A stretch of 64,000 nucleotides of DNA from Polytrichum commune (taxonomy: Eukaryota; Streptophyta; Polytrichopsida; Polytrichales; Polytrichaceae). The DNA lies in the NCBI GenBank assembly GCA_950295325.1, contig OX485807.1, positions 32,954,440 through 33,018,439 of the forward strand, in the 5' to 3' direction. This document shows, piece by piece, positions 11,301 through 21,940 of this stretch (positions are counted from its first letter, which is position 1; each line of letters starts with the position of its first letter). The translations under genes were made by a program, and so were the position numbers. The notes beneath the pieces were generated by a model. It was not told where the DNA came from and ran no database searches. It saw only the letters and a program-made list of their open reading frames with translations.

Positions 11301-12897
11301 CGCCCGGGGCCCTCACCCACACTAAGAGTACTTGGGCCCTCTCACCAATGGCGCCACAAGTCCCGGGTGTCACTCCAGGGTCCCCCTTGTGCCCATGGTG
11401 TTGCGGGCACTCCTCATGGAGAGGTGCGCGACAACTATCATGAACGTACTCGAAGCCTGAATGATCTTTGAGTGCCATGATACTATCCATTGTGCCCATT
11501 CCACTACGAACAAAGCGCTTTGAGCCCGATACAAAGTTATGACAATTTGGAGAGGCAAGAATATTGAATTTATCCATGACGACCTCTAATGACGAACCTG
11601 TTAGGTGATGTCCTTCACCATTTGATGGAGATTTTAGGAGGTAGTCTGCTAGGAATTTTTTGCTCGTTGCCATAACTATTGCAGAGTTTTTGGCCGTGGG
11701 TATTTTCATTAGCAATGCATTGGCAATGCATTGGTAAGCCATGTCAAGTGACTCACGACATGTACCATTTGATACAGGGTGTTCATGAACACCTAGATGT
11801 ATACAAGCTCTTGACATCCTTGGGGATGTGGAGTGAACATATATTATGTGAGCATAACACAACACAATACACGCTGGTATTGAACGACATACGTTACATT
11901 CCAATCTTGATTTTTTTGGGACAACATCTCCCACAGAAAATGGAATAGGAGTCGATCCAATCCATTAAGTGCAGTTAGAAACACCTCCATTGCAATACAG
12001 ATAATCACAATCTGTATTTGTGCATTGTAAATGACCGGCACATGAAGAACGTCTGAAAGAAAGTCCAAAATTATGGATATTTGTTGTTTTGGTTGTGCAC
12101 CAAGGATGTCCGTCGCACATCTTATTCATGCCATCCATGGAACATCCATACTTACTATAAACATCTACAGCTATTGGAGGCAAAATAAAGATAACATCAC
12201 CATCAAAAGATGGTGGCAAGTACTTGACATCACGTACATCTATAGTGTCAAAATCAATTGCAGTAAGATCGGATTTACACCTTCTCTTAGACTTTGTCAT
12301 TTTTAATGCATCGATAATATTAAAACCTGAAGAACATGAAGAATGATGAAGAGGTGGATGTTGAGACGAAACACCATGGTGAATCAATTTCATGTACGAC
12401 GAATTGTGAGGGGTTTTATCAACATCCACAAAGACCAAAACCGGATTGGATGGCTTAGTCTTATAAAGAAAATGTGATGTATAAAAAAGATCAACAACAG
12501 AACAAACCTCTTCATCTGAATCTAAAAATATAAGGACATTATCGTCATTTGGTTTTATTTTGACAGTAGCCATACTAGGCACATTGACAGTAGATGCGCA
12601 AGACCCATTTGTTAACAAAATACTGGATGCTTGCATCTGAGAATCAGTAAGCCCTATAATTCTAAATGATCATGGACCTGAAATCCAAAAGTATGCATCT
12701 TGACACATGTTCTTCGGAATCAAAATTGTCTCCAAGATATCACCATTCGTGGAATACATTTCTTGCTCCACGTACATAGATCCTATCCGGATGTTGAACC
12801 TCAAACTAGGCAAATCTTCCGAAACCTCCATATGATGATAATCCTCAAGAGGCAAAATAAAGGGCACAAATGATCCAGATGCTTTAATGGTAGCCAT
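8387..12897 (-). pseudogene. Mutator-like (MULE) transposase gene, disrupted
   Basis: A plant MULE transposase. These proteins excise and insert DNA and usually make 9-bp target duplications. Reading on the minus strand from ATG at 12897, the frame runs to an in-frame TGA at 12670-12672, resumes in the same frame through 11965, then shifts frame and continues to 11439, where a 950-bp solo LTR is inserted. Beyond it come 10478 to about 10030 (including the FMADSAHANWNAVRKIYG segment of the MULE core, with one frameshift and one more stop) and then about 10029-9809. An intron with donor GTAAGT at 9808 follows. The last exon, 9664-8387, is a clean 425-codon frame ending in a SWIM zinc finger (CTCPDF...CKHLYYMF, about residues 370-405), typical of MULE transposases. 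Overall length and order fit a full-length transposase. I did not find the element's terminal repeats. The intact last exon suggests fairly recent loss. Confidence 0.8.
10484..11433. mobile_element. solo LTR inserted in the MULE gene
   Basis: A 950-bp insertion with TGTCGC at one end and its exact inverted copy GCGACA at the other. It is flanked by the perfect 5-bp direct repeat ACTAT (10479-10483 and 11434-11438). TG...CA ends plus a 5-bp duplication are the signature of an LTR; no internal retrotransposon region is present, so it is a solo LTR left by recombination between two LTRs. Removing it with one ACTAT copy rejoins the MULE reading frame as HDS-RFPGQSK without any shift, which independently confirms both borders. 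It is more GC-rich than its surroundings. A spurious minus-strand frame crosses its right border. Confidence 0.88.
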
Positions 12898-13047
12898 TTT
12901 GAAGTAATGGTATTGGAGAATGAGAGACATTGGAATATGCAAATGAAAGACTATTTGTATTGGCAATATTGGGCCTTCGCAAGAAACCCTAAAAGAGAAC
13001 AATAAAAAAAATGAAGAAACCCTAATATCTAATAACAATGAAGGCGA

Positions 13048-13186
13048 TCACATTCAAATGATAAAATAGATTACAATAAGCGAGTTTCCGTGTCGAAAAA
13101 AAATAACAAGGAAAATATACGGTGTCAGTATATTTCAAAATAAATATTCTAATCAATAGAATATAACCACGCGTTAATAAGATTCA

Positions 13187-13217
<31 letters not shown>

Positions 13218-13377
13218 GGAGTCACATTCAAATGATAAAATAGATTACAATAAGCGAGTTTCCGTGTCAAAAAAAATAACAAGGAAAATATACGGTGTCA
13301 GTATATTTCAAAATAAATATTCTAATCAATGGAATAGAACCACGCATTAATAAAATTCAATATATATATGTAGGAGT
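13048..13377. repeat. tandem duplication of about 174 bp
   Basis: The sequence starting TCACATTCAAATGATAAAAT at 13048 is repeated from 13222 with only a few differences. The first copy ends in a long AT microsatellite (about 13185-13214) that is much shorter in the second. It lies just 5' of the MULE transposase start on the minus strand, so it may belong to that element's upstream region. Confidence 0.85.
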
Positions 13378-14105
13378 ATGCACCAAACTTCATATAAGTG
13401 TTTTAGAAAATGAGTTGTATAGCGTTTAGCATTTATTATCACAGATACAGGAGGTAGATCAACATGAGACTAGTACACAATTGAGTGGAAGAAGGAAGAG
13501 ACGAAAATTATTGTACTTTACAACAAAGAGAGTTCGAGAACGAGCAAGTAATATGAGGAAAAAATCTAACATTATAGTGCAAAATTTATAGATGATTTAG
13601 CAGAAACACAAAAGAGTATAGATTTGAATGATTTGGACGAAGAAAGTGAAGAGGCAAGAGAAGAGGTTAAAATAACACATATTTAACATAACACAAATGC
13701 TATTGGAGTTGCAATTTTATGACAGCAATAGTCAACCAGATGGTTAAGCAAGCGCATTAATTCGTTGAAAGTAGATAATTTCATTAAAAAGTTATTAAGA
13801 AGGATCTACGCACACTTGCATAGGAAAACCTTCTATGTATCCAACCTATGTTATTTCCTGCCTAACCACTAGCTCATTAGGAAATAGCACCAGTCAATGC
13901 AACCAACCGGATTCGAACCCAAGTTAGTGCAAACCGAAACATCAGTCTCTTTAGACTACTCGCATATACAGGTGGATGTCTTAAATCTTTTCTCACACAA
14001 TTATATTTAATTCGTGAAGGTATATGATCGCTTCTAGCTAGTTTAATATAAGCAACGACAAATACGTTTAAGAGTCTAGAAGGTATTAACATGACTGCAA
14101 ATTTC
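13378..14105. other. gene-free stretch
   Basis: No gene recognised. At 13909-13919 the minus strand reads GGTTCGAATCC, an RNA polymerase III B-box-like word, without a matching A box at the right spacing. Confidence 0.4.
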
Positions 14106-14830
14106 ATACCCATTTCCCGGTGTATGAAAGTAGAAACACGTATGAGGACCGGATAGGGTATTGGCGGCACCGCCAATACCCTATCCAATATGAAAGTGGA
14201 AATATGTAGGAAGGCCCCCAGGGTATTGGCGGTACCGCCACAACCCCCCGTGCATGATAGTGGAGACACGTATGAAAGCCCCAGGGGTATTGGCGGTACC
14301 CACCAATACCCCCTGGATATTAAAATGAAAACATGTATAAAGGCCCCAGCAGTATTGGTGATGCCCCCAACACCCCCCCGGCCACCGTGGGTATGGAAAT
14401 AGATATACGTATGTGGTCTCACGGATATTGGCGGCACCGCCAATACCCCCCGGGTATGAAAGAAGAAATACGTTAGAGGTCTAAGGGGTATCGGAGGGGC
14501 TGGGAATTCGTGGCACTCAAATAAAATCATCCATCCAAGATATCGTGGATGAAGTGGTTCCAATAAAAAAAACCACCCTATGGGGTTGAGGGCCAATTCA
14601 TTCGAATGTGACATCACTAGACTAATTCGGGGCCTTTGACTTTATTTCCGGAATCAAATTGCCCAAAAATAGCCATTTAGATGATTCCTGTATTTTTTTC
14701 ATCCGCACGAATGATTTTACTTGAGTGCCACGAATCCCCGGCCTATCGGAGGCACCGCCAATACCCCCTCGGGTATGACGAAGGAAATAAATATGAGGTC
14801 TAAGGGATATTGGCGGTATTTTTGGGTAAG
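14106..14830. repeat. palindromic GC-rich minisatellite, about 65-74 bp unit
   Basis: About seven units, each built from a near-perfect palindrome around GGTATTGGCGGCACCGCC followed by AATACC, then a spacer resembling GTATGAAAGTAGAAATACG and TATGAGG. Palindromes occur near 14156, 14220, 14286, 14351, 14425, 14488 and 14807. Unit six is interrupted by a MITE (14498-14743). The minus-strand frame of 246 codons across it, with repeated VPPI, is a by-product of the repeat. Related single palindromes occur near 15525 and 15635. Confidence 0.85.
14498..14743. mobile_element. MITE with 9-bp target duplication (Mutator-type)
   Basis: A 246-bp element whose ends are inverted repeats of about 35 bp with few mismatches; the left end begins GGCTGGGAATTCGTGGCACT and the right end, reversed, GGCCGGGGATTCGTGGCACT. 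It is flanked by a perfect 9-bp direct repeat, TATCGGAGG (14489-14497 and 14744-14752). A 9-bp duplication points to the Mutator superfamily. Removing the element and one duplication restores a unit of the surrounding palindromic minisatellite. It has no coding capacity. Confidence 0.85.
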
Positions 14831-15156
14831 CACTGTCCTCATCCAAATGTAAATTTTCATCCAATAAGATTCATTCGTCAAAAATTTCTGATAAACAAGG
14901 TAGGAAACCCTAAATTCAAATATTTTTCGTTTGCTGAACATTGAGAAGAGTGGCAAGCCGTGGTGGTAGTAGGGAGGTAGTAGAAGAAAATATTAGGTGT
15001 CGCGGGTTGTCGGAAGGTCGGATGCAACAAAGTATGAGGTGATTATCTTCATTTGTGTATGTATGTATTGTGTATTCTATAAATGAGTATGAAAATTTGT
15101 TTTCATGCTTAAGAACGTGTGTTTGTAATCTGTACAAGTATATGTTGTTATAATCT

Positions 15157-15492
15157 CTTTGGGGGGGTAGTCATTGGTTGGAGTAGCAATATACGTGCGA
15201 ACAAATGATAGGGTATTTTAAAAACATGGAAGCAAAAATTTATAATTGGGCTTAAGAGTAATATAGGATATCAAAAATGGCACTGGACATCTTTAAAGTA
15301 TTATAAGGTATGGAATAATAGGTAATTTGAAATTATAAGTAATGCAAGGCATTTTCTGTTAACCCAAAGTAGAAATTTACATAATGATAGCATGTGAAGA
15401 AAAAAAAAATATTCAAAGTAATACCCCCCTATAAAATAGTGGTTGTTCGCACCTATATCCTTAACTTTTTAACACATTGCCCCCCCCCCGAG
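15157..15492. mobile_element. hAT-like MITE with G-tract ends, family B copy 2
   Basis: The second copy of the 6924-7260 element, about 336 bp, with G-tract start and C-tract end. The flanks read TATAATCT (15149-15156) and TATAATTT (15493-15500), again an 8-bp repeat with one change. Finding such flanks at both copies supports the hAT assignment. Confidence 0.68.
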
Positions 15493-15704
15493 TATAATTT
15501 GTATAGACAAATGAGTTTGTATTTGAGGGTATTGGCAGTGCCACAAATACCCCTGTAAGAACCAAATATTGAAGGACTAAATGCTTTGATAGCATAATGA
15601 AGAACCAATTCTACTATGTATCAATAGTTTGAGGATATTGGCGGCACAACCAATATAACAAAAACTGTGTGTGTGTGTATGTTGGTGTGAATATGAGTAT
15701 ATGA

Positions 15705-15735
<31 letters not shown>

Positions 15736-16207
15736 TGGGTTGTAGGAGGTGAATTTTTAAAATTACAAAAATACCTTATATTACTTTAAAAAGAAATAAG
15801 TATATACATTTAGATCATGTTAGTAGACATGAATTTTTATGAAATTTAAAATTTCAATTTGGATTTTTAGGAATTTTTTAAAGTCTATAGTTTTTGTGGG
15901 ATTGAAGATTTGTAATCTAATGTATCTCTCAGTACATTCTAGAATTTGTTTTATGCAGTGTTTCTTTCAACTAGGCAACTTTGAAGGTCCATAAAAATTG
16001 AAGATTGTGATTAAAAATCAAAAAATAAGTACGATCAGATTCATTTTGTTTGGTTTTACTACTTGTTTATATAATATTTTTTCATATGAGTTCATTTTTA
16101 TTTTTAAACATTTATTGAAGTTCTATATAAGAAGTTGTTTCTTTTTTTGAATTTAGTTGAATTGATCAACAATTTATGTTTTGAGAAGCTTCTTCATCTT
16201 TGTTGTA
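15493..16207. other. gene-free stretch with GT microsatellites
   Basis: Contains two stray copies of the palindrome core seen in the 14.1-14.8 kb minisatellite (near 15525 and 15635) and two GT repeats (about 15666-15678 and 15705-15732). The rest is AT-rich, possibly the 5' flank or an intron of the next, decayed gene. Confidence 0.5.
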
Positions 16208-19200
16208 GATAGAGACAAACGATATTTCAAAGTATTTGGCTTCTAATAACAAGCCAGATGATGATTTGTGTGAAGTAACTTCTTTTCACCTGAAAGCAAA
16301 TGCTATTTTGAATGATCATTCGTTTGATTCTAACTCAGTGATTGATAATCTGTAGTTCCAACCTTCTTCAAAGTCAAGGTTTTTCATTCTTTTATGCCGT
16401 TTGTTTTCAATGCCTTTGGTTCCGCCAACCTTGATGTCATATATTCTCAAGTTGGAACAAGGATTTATTCATGGGTATAAATCCGGAAGTGCCGTATTCT
16501 ATATTTCAACTGTAAACAATCAAATGAAAACTGAAGATATGACCTCTGAATTGATAAATTCTTGGAATATACACTGGAAAAATGCAAGTGCAAAATTCGA
16601 TGAGTTTCTAAAAGAAGACGATGTTCTCAACAAATTTGTGGACAAAAAAATTTGGATGTGGAATGGAAATCATAATTTACAAACATGGAGGTGTGTTATC
16701 AATAAGCATTATTCTGGAAAGGCAACTTGGCCCATTTCAGTGGATTCTATTTTATTGAATCCACCCCCTGATGTCGTTATGCTTCTCACAGCAATGCACA
16801 ATCTCAACAAGTTTTTAGTTTGTTTCTCATTCTTTTTTATATTTCTTATTGAATTTGTATTGGTTGTTTCAATCGTGTTAAACATTCTCATGTGAAGACC
16901 AACCTTGTGCATCAACTATATCGTGTACAAGCTATCGGAAGTTTATCCATTGAAAACTTCAAAAATCTTTTGACATCTGACCAATACAAAAAGTGCATCA
17001 CAAAGAGAATTGCAACATGGTACTCGCTTACACGAGATCTCTTCTTAGATTATTTATATAATGTAAGTTGCATATCATTTTTCGTACACTTTGTTTTTTT
17101 CGTAATCTTTCTGGTTTTAATCGTATTTCTATGTTTGATTGATTGTATTATTTGTTCAGCGTGATATTGCTGATGCAGGAGATTTGGCAAAGAAAAAATA
17201 TTTTGAGTTCACTCAAGAGCATAAGAGGTTTCTCGAAAGAATTACTGAATTTATAAATGCAGCAATGGATGCCAAATGTATCAAACTAGACTCTAGTCTT
17301 GCAAAACATTTATCCATTACAGATTCCAGTTTGGGACATGATTTATTGGCTCAAATCAAACAGCATTATAATTTGTATTATGAAGAACCTCAAATGAATA
17401 AAGAAAAACTTCAACATCTTGTGACATCGAAAGTAGATGCCGTGCAGAAGGTTAAATGGTTGGAGCTGTGGAATTTAAATCCTGCATTTCGTATGTCTTT
17501 GAAATTTCCAAAAATGTCTATTTCCAATAAGGCTTTTGATTTGTGTTTACACAAAGCAACTTTTTGGAGTCAGGTATGAATATCTCGTTGAAATTTATTT
17601 TGATATGAATAATTGTAATCATTATTTTCATATTATATGTATTCAATATTTTTGTGCTTATTTTTTTTCTTTCAACAATTGGCTAAAGAAGCTCTTGCTC
17701 TTTATGAATCTACAATTCTGAATTAAATATCATCATCAAGATCGCTCCCGAAACAGTGGAACATTTGCCATTTTTTGCTAATTATGTTGAATCTTTGAGG
17801 GATACTTGTTGATAAACGGTATTTTTCAAATTGTTCAAATCGAATGACGGCATTATGAAAAACAAGACTTTTGATAAGCAGTCTGGGGGACTTCAAGCCA
17901 TGAGGCGGGTTGTTTACAGGTATATGTGATATTTGTCTTGAATATATTTTAAATTTGGCATTCTTGATTTTTTCAATTTTTGTAACTCTTTTTACTTGAA
18001 TCTAATTTTTTGGTTTACATAGATACTTTAAGCGCGTGTTACTGCCTGCCAATGCTTTGAATAAGCTACCAATATTTTTTGCCAGTTTCAAGGATATTCA
18101 ATCGGAGAATTCGATGTTCACTCCTAAAATATGCAAGGATTGGAATGAGGTCCATTGGTATGAATGCGGATGGTATTTGGATTATCCTAAAAGTAAAACC
18201 CCACATTCCGAATTGGAATTGCGTAATCATCTTGAGCCAGCATTTGTCCCATCTACAGTGGAGGAAAATTTTCCACGTAGTGCATTCATTAAAGGCAAGA
18301 GGAAGAATAGTGTTCAAATGCCCGAACAATCCAAAGACAATGGTCCAATGAATGATGAACCTTCTGGCAAGAAGCTTAAGGTTTCTAAACCTTCAATTTC
18401 ATCAAGTACCAACCCTGTTCTTTCTATAATTTTGGAGCCTTATACTTCTTTGAGAATCAAGACTAATGATTCTCAAACTACACAACGCAGTTATGACAAT
18501 GACTCATTTGAGCTCATTTTGAATGATTTTTTTTTTAACATATTGAATGTCAAAGCAAAAACCGACTCTTGGCCTCAATCTTTTCATGACATCAATGCGT
18601 TTCATACTAAGGTATTTTTCTTGCCGATTTTTGTAAATTTTATGTTCAATAACAAATCTATTTTTGTTTTGCAAAATACCGAATTTTATTGATTGTATTT
18701 ATGTTGTTCAGGTTGGTGCAAATCGCACATTCTACTTTCAAGGTGTTCCAAAGGCAACACCATCGGTTGATTTGGTTATTGCAGATATGCCGGAGGGGCT
18801 TCCTGTGCCTAAAATTTTAACACCTTCGTCTTCCATACCTTCTTGAAATGCAACATGTGATAAATTTCTTCTTGTTTTTTTTTTGCATTTTGCATGCAAT
18901 ATCTTCACGACGATGGTGTTTTGTTGATATTCCATCTTGAAGATCCAAAGTGGACGAAAAATTTGAGTACATATTTTTTCAATTACAATTTTAAGGTTGG
19001 TCGTGGACCTTGGACTTGTGTGAACCCACTTCGTCTAGCCAATCCTCGCAATCTAAACAAAACGGTTAGTTTCACAACTCAATTCATATTAATATTTTTT
19101 TAATGAACCATGTTGTTTGTGTACATTATAGTTTGATTGGTTGTTGTTTTATTTATGTTACATTTGTTGTGCATACCATCAAGTTCACTGCCATCTTACT

Positions 19201-20050
19201 TGTACGCTCTTTCAGTGATACTACTCGATTGAAACGCATGTCTTTGTCTTTTCAAATGAATATTGACAATGATCTTTCGGAGAATGGTATGAATTTGGAT
19301 GATGATGTTTTATTGTTGATGATCATGATCATTGTTCTTCCAATGTTTGATTGATATTTTATCAAAACCCGAAAGCATTGTTGCAAACCTCACTGTTGGT
19401 ACAGGTAAAAAAACTTTTTTTTTTTGCTTTGAAATTATTTTATTATGTCTTCTTTACAAACTAACATGTTTTCATTTATTGATCTTTTGATAATTGTTTC
19501 TTATTTCTTTGATAAGACCCTTCATACATACTTGCCGTGCTTTGAAGCGTCACCTCTTGGCGTTGGAAGGTGATAAAGATATTTTTGATTCCATCTTGAA
19601 GCCTTTGATTATACAATCTCCTTTACCTATTGGCAAAGATATCAATTTTGAAGACTCGGATGATTCTCCAATCGTTAATCGCGAGGCCATCAATCTATTT
19701 TGTGAGTAAGTTTTATTTGTTTATCTTGTTCGAAATCTTCATATGGTTGATTGTATAATTTTTACTTGCATTATATTGTATATGTATTTAGTTGGATTAT
19801 TATGGATATTAACATATCTATGTTGTCATGTGCTAGCAATGTGTTACCATAATGTCGCCGACGTTAGCGACCTTTTTTTGAAGATCCAAATTTTTTAGCA
19901 AGTCCATCACCTCCACGAAGCCTCTCTATCTATGCTGAGACCATGGCTTCCGTTCTTGCTGCTCAATCTTCCCCTTCCTCTACTCATAGCAAATCTAAAC
20001 AATATGATCGTCGGGTTTTGGAGTTCATAGATTTTGAGGCCGAATCATAA
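16208..20050 (+). pseudogene. decayed multi-exon gene resembling a permuted DNA-methylase-type methyltransferase
   Basis: About ten plus-strand exon-like open segments, several with GT...AG borders: roughly 16208-16372, 16420-16809, 16891-17061, 17160-17573, 17700-17921, 18023-18611, 18713-18790, 18897-19065, 19200-19411, 19518-19706 and 19880-20050. The first two thirds match no family I know. The last third shows VDLVIADMP (near 18765, like motif IV, D/N-P-P-Y), then YLHDDGVLLIFH (near 18905), then IVANLTVGTG (near 19390, like the S-adenosylmethionine-binding motif I), then CRALKRHLLALEGD (near 19535, like the helix and acidic residue after motif I). Motif IV before motif I is the circularly permuted order of beta-class N4/N6 DNA methylases. 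Damage includes TAG at 16353-16355, stops around 17723-17812 and TGA after 18843. The function is inferred; the substrate is unknown. Confidence 0.5.
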
Positions 20051-21765
20051 TCAATATCCATCACTTTAAGTTATATTGATAATTAATTTTTTGTTGGCAC
20101 GTGTTCAACTCTCATATTTATACTTGGTATCAATACTTTAAAATACAATAACTTATGATATACCTTGAAGGACTTACACATGTTTTGTGTCCAACTCTAT
20201 CTTTTTTTCACTCTCTATATTTATGTTGTATAATGACCAATTTCAAAATTTAGTATCATTGCACCATGTTTTGTTTTATTGTTCAATGTGTTCATATTAT
20301 GAATGTTAATGATCATCATTATCATGAGCATCATTTACTTCAACTTTGTCCATTCCATTGTCATACGGCATGCAATACAACTATGAAAATTTATGTATTA
20401 TAAATATATATATGCCCCTAGTCGTGTACATATTGGTCTTTTTCGTTTCTCACTACTCACAATCTAGCATTCCTGTTGTTTGTCTGTCCCAATTTTCTTA
20501 TTATTGAACCCTAAAATTTTATTTCTTTAGGCGGTTATAGGATACTAGGGGACCTATTACCAAATATTTTGTTTTCTTCACCGCTCACAAATTACTGCTC
20601 ATCACTCACTGCTCACCGCTCACAAGATAGGACTCCTCGGTGCCCCACCCATCGCTGCATTTTCAAGGTAATTTTCTTCGGAGTAATTTTCTAACACCTG
20701 AGGAGCTTCAACTGGTTACTTCTCAAACTCAATCATTTCTTATGTAAACTACACTAAATATGATATTTAGGGCCATCAATTCTAATTGAAAATTGCGGTG
20801 TAGTGTCAGCATCACTATATTTTTGTAGTTCACTGCCAACATGAATTTTCGCTTATCTTGCGTTTGTTTTGGGTCTCTAAGGATGAACTTCGCTCTCCAT
20901 TGTTGAGCTTCATTTCTTCGCATGTCTAATCAAACCAAGAGAGTTACAGAAACTCTGCTCTCCTGAAACATCCCTCCGTCTTTACATTAGGGCAAAACCA
21001 ATGTCCCCATATTTTTCTCCGGGTAAATTGATTCGCTCGTCTTATTCTCCCATTGCTACAGTTCAAGACAGCTTGTCCACTACAAAATAACTAAGTTTTG
21101 CAGGACATTCACTAAAATTTGGATGTAGAGTAGTTTAGTTCATCCGTTTTGCAAATGGGTGGGGCAATTCCAGATTGAATTGAACTACTCTACATCCGAT
21201 TTTCAGTTCAATCTGGGATGGGTGGCGATGCTCTAAGGTAGAAGCACTCAATTCCACCAATAACCCCAATTCCAACACCTACTTTCCCCTAAAGTGGACA
21301 ACTATGCATACTTCCACATGAACATTAATTGTATAATCCTAAGCACTAAAACACACAACTCGTTTACTAAAAAGGCAAAATTTCAATGATCAACATTGTC
21401 CACTTTGCATGGGGGGAGGGGGTGAAAGAGGATTATTGACTAGGAAGGGTCAAATGAGGTTTGTGACCTGGAATAGTTCTATAGAAATTATCTATGCTCT
21501 AATTGTTGTGATCTTTATGTTGTTGTGCTCATGACAAAATTGCTAATCTAAATAAAAATAATTGGATACCATGTTTGAATTAGGTAAGGGACCATAATGT
21601 TCCAAGAATCCTCTACAGGTGCTTCTACCTTAAATTAAAGTATGACTCATCCAAGGAAGTATTCATCAATTCATTTAGTCACAATCTCAAGTAAATGATC
21701 AAATCATCAAGTAGGCTTTGAAGCACTCACATCATGCCTTATTGCACCGGGATCGTGCCCTAAAC
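20051..21765. other. gene-free stretch with a fold-back sequence
   Basis: No gene recognised. At about 20580-20645 lies a reverse-oriented copy of the GTGAGC-rich MITE end seen at 8068-8130. At about 21118-21230 is a complex fold-back: GGATGTAGAGTAGTTTAGTTCA is followed by its inverse TGAACTACTCTACATCC, and CAGATTGAA is followed by TTCAATCTG. This is probably a decayed foldback or MITE remnant. Confidence 0.45.
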
Positions 21766-21940
21766 CAGGGGCGTCACCAGCCTTGATTTCAAGGGTAGGC
21801 CTGCCCTGGAAATCAACTTTTATCCAAGGCATAAATTTTCAAGAAGAAATCATTTTCTATATTTGACCTAGGTTTTCAAGTGGGCTTTTGGACCCAGGGT
21901 AGGCCCACCCTGCTCGGGCCTAGACCTGGCGACACCCCTG
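21766..21940. mobile_element. hAT-type MITE, 175 bp
   Basis: The ends are CAGGGGCGTCACCAG and, reverse-complemented from the right, CAGGGGTGTCGCCAG. CAGGGGYGTCRCC is the classic terminal sequence of many hAT elements. The flanks are CCCTAAAC and CCCTAACT, compatible with a slightly decayed 8-bp target duplication. Inside, a second inverted pair (AGGGTAGGCC...) continues the stem. It has no coding capacity. Confidence 0.8.

Noticed and set aside
11248-11470. C-terminal end of the 228-codon minus-strand frame (residues after HDS)
   Set aside because: These residues are read from the solo LTR and are not part of the transposase.
13857-13919. tRNA gene suggested by A-box-like and B-box-like words
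   Set aside because: On the minus strand the B box precedes the A box, and no cloverleaf can be formed.
13877-14617. 246-codon minus-strand frame with repeated VPPI words
   Set aside because: It is the translation of the palindromic minisatellite; its periodicity follows the DNA repeat, and it crosses a MITE border.
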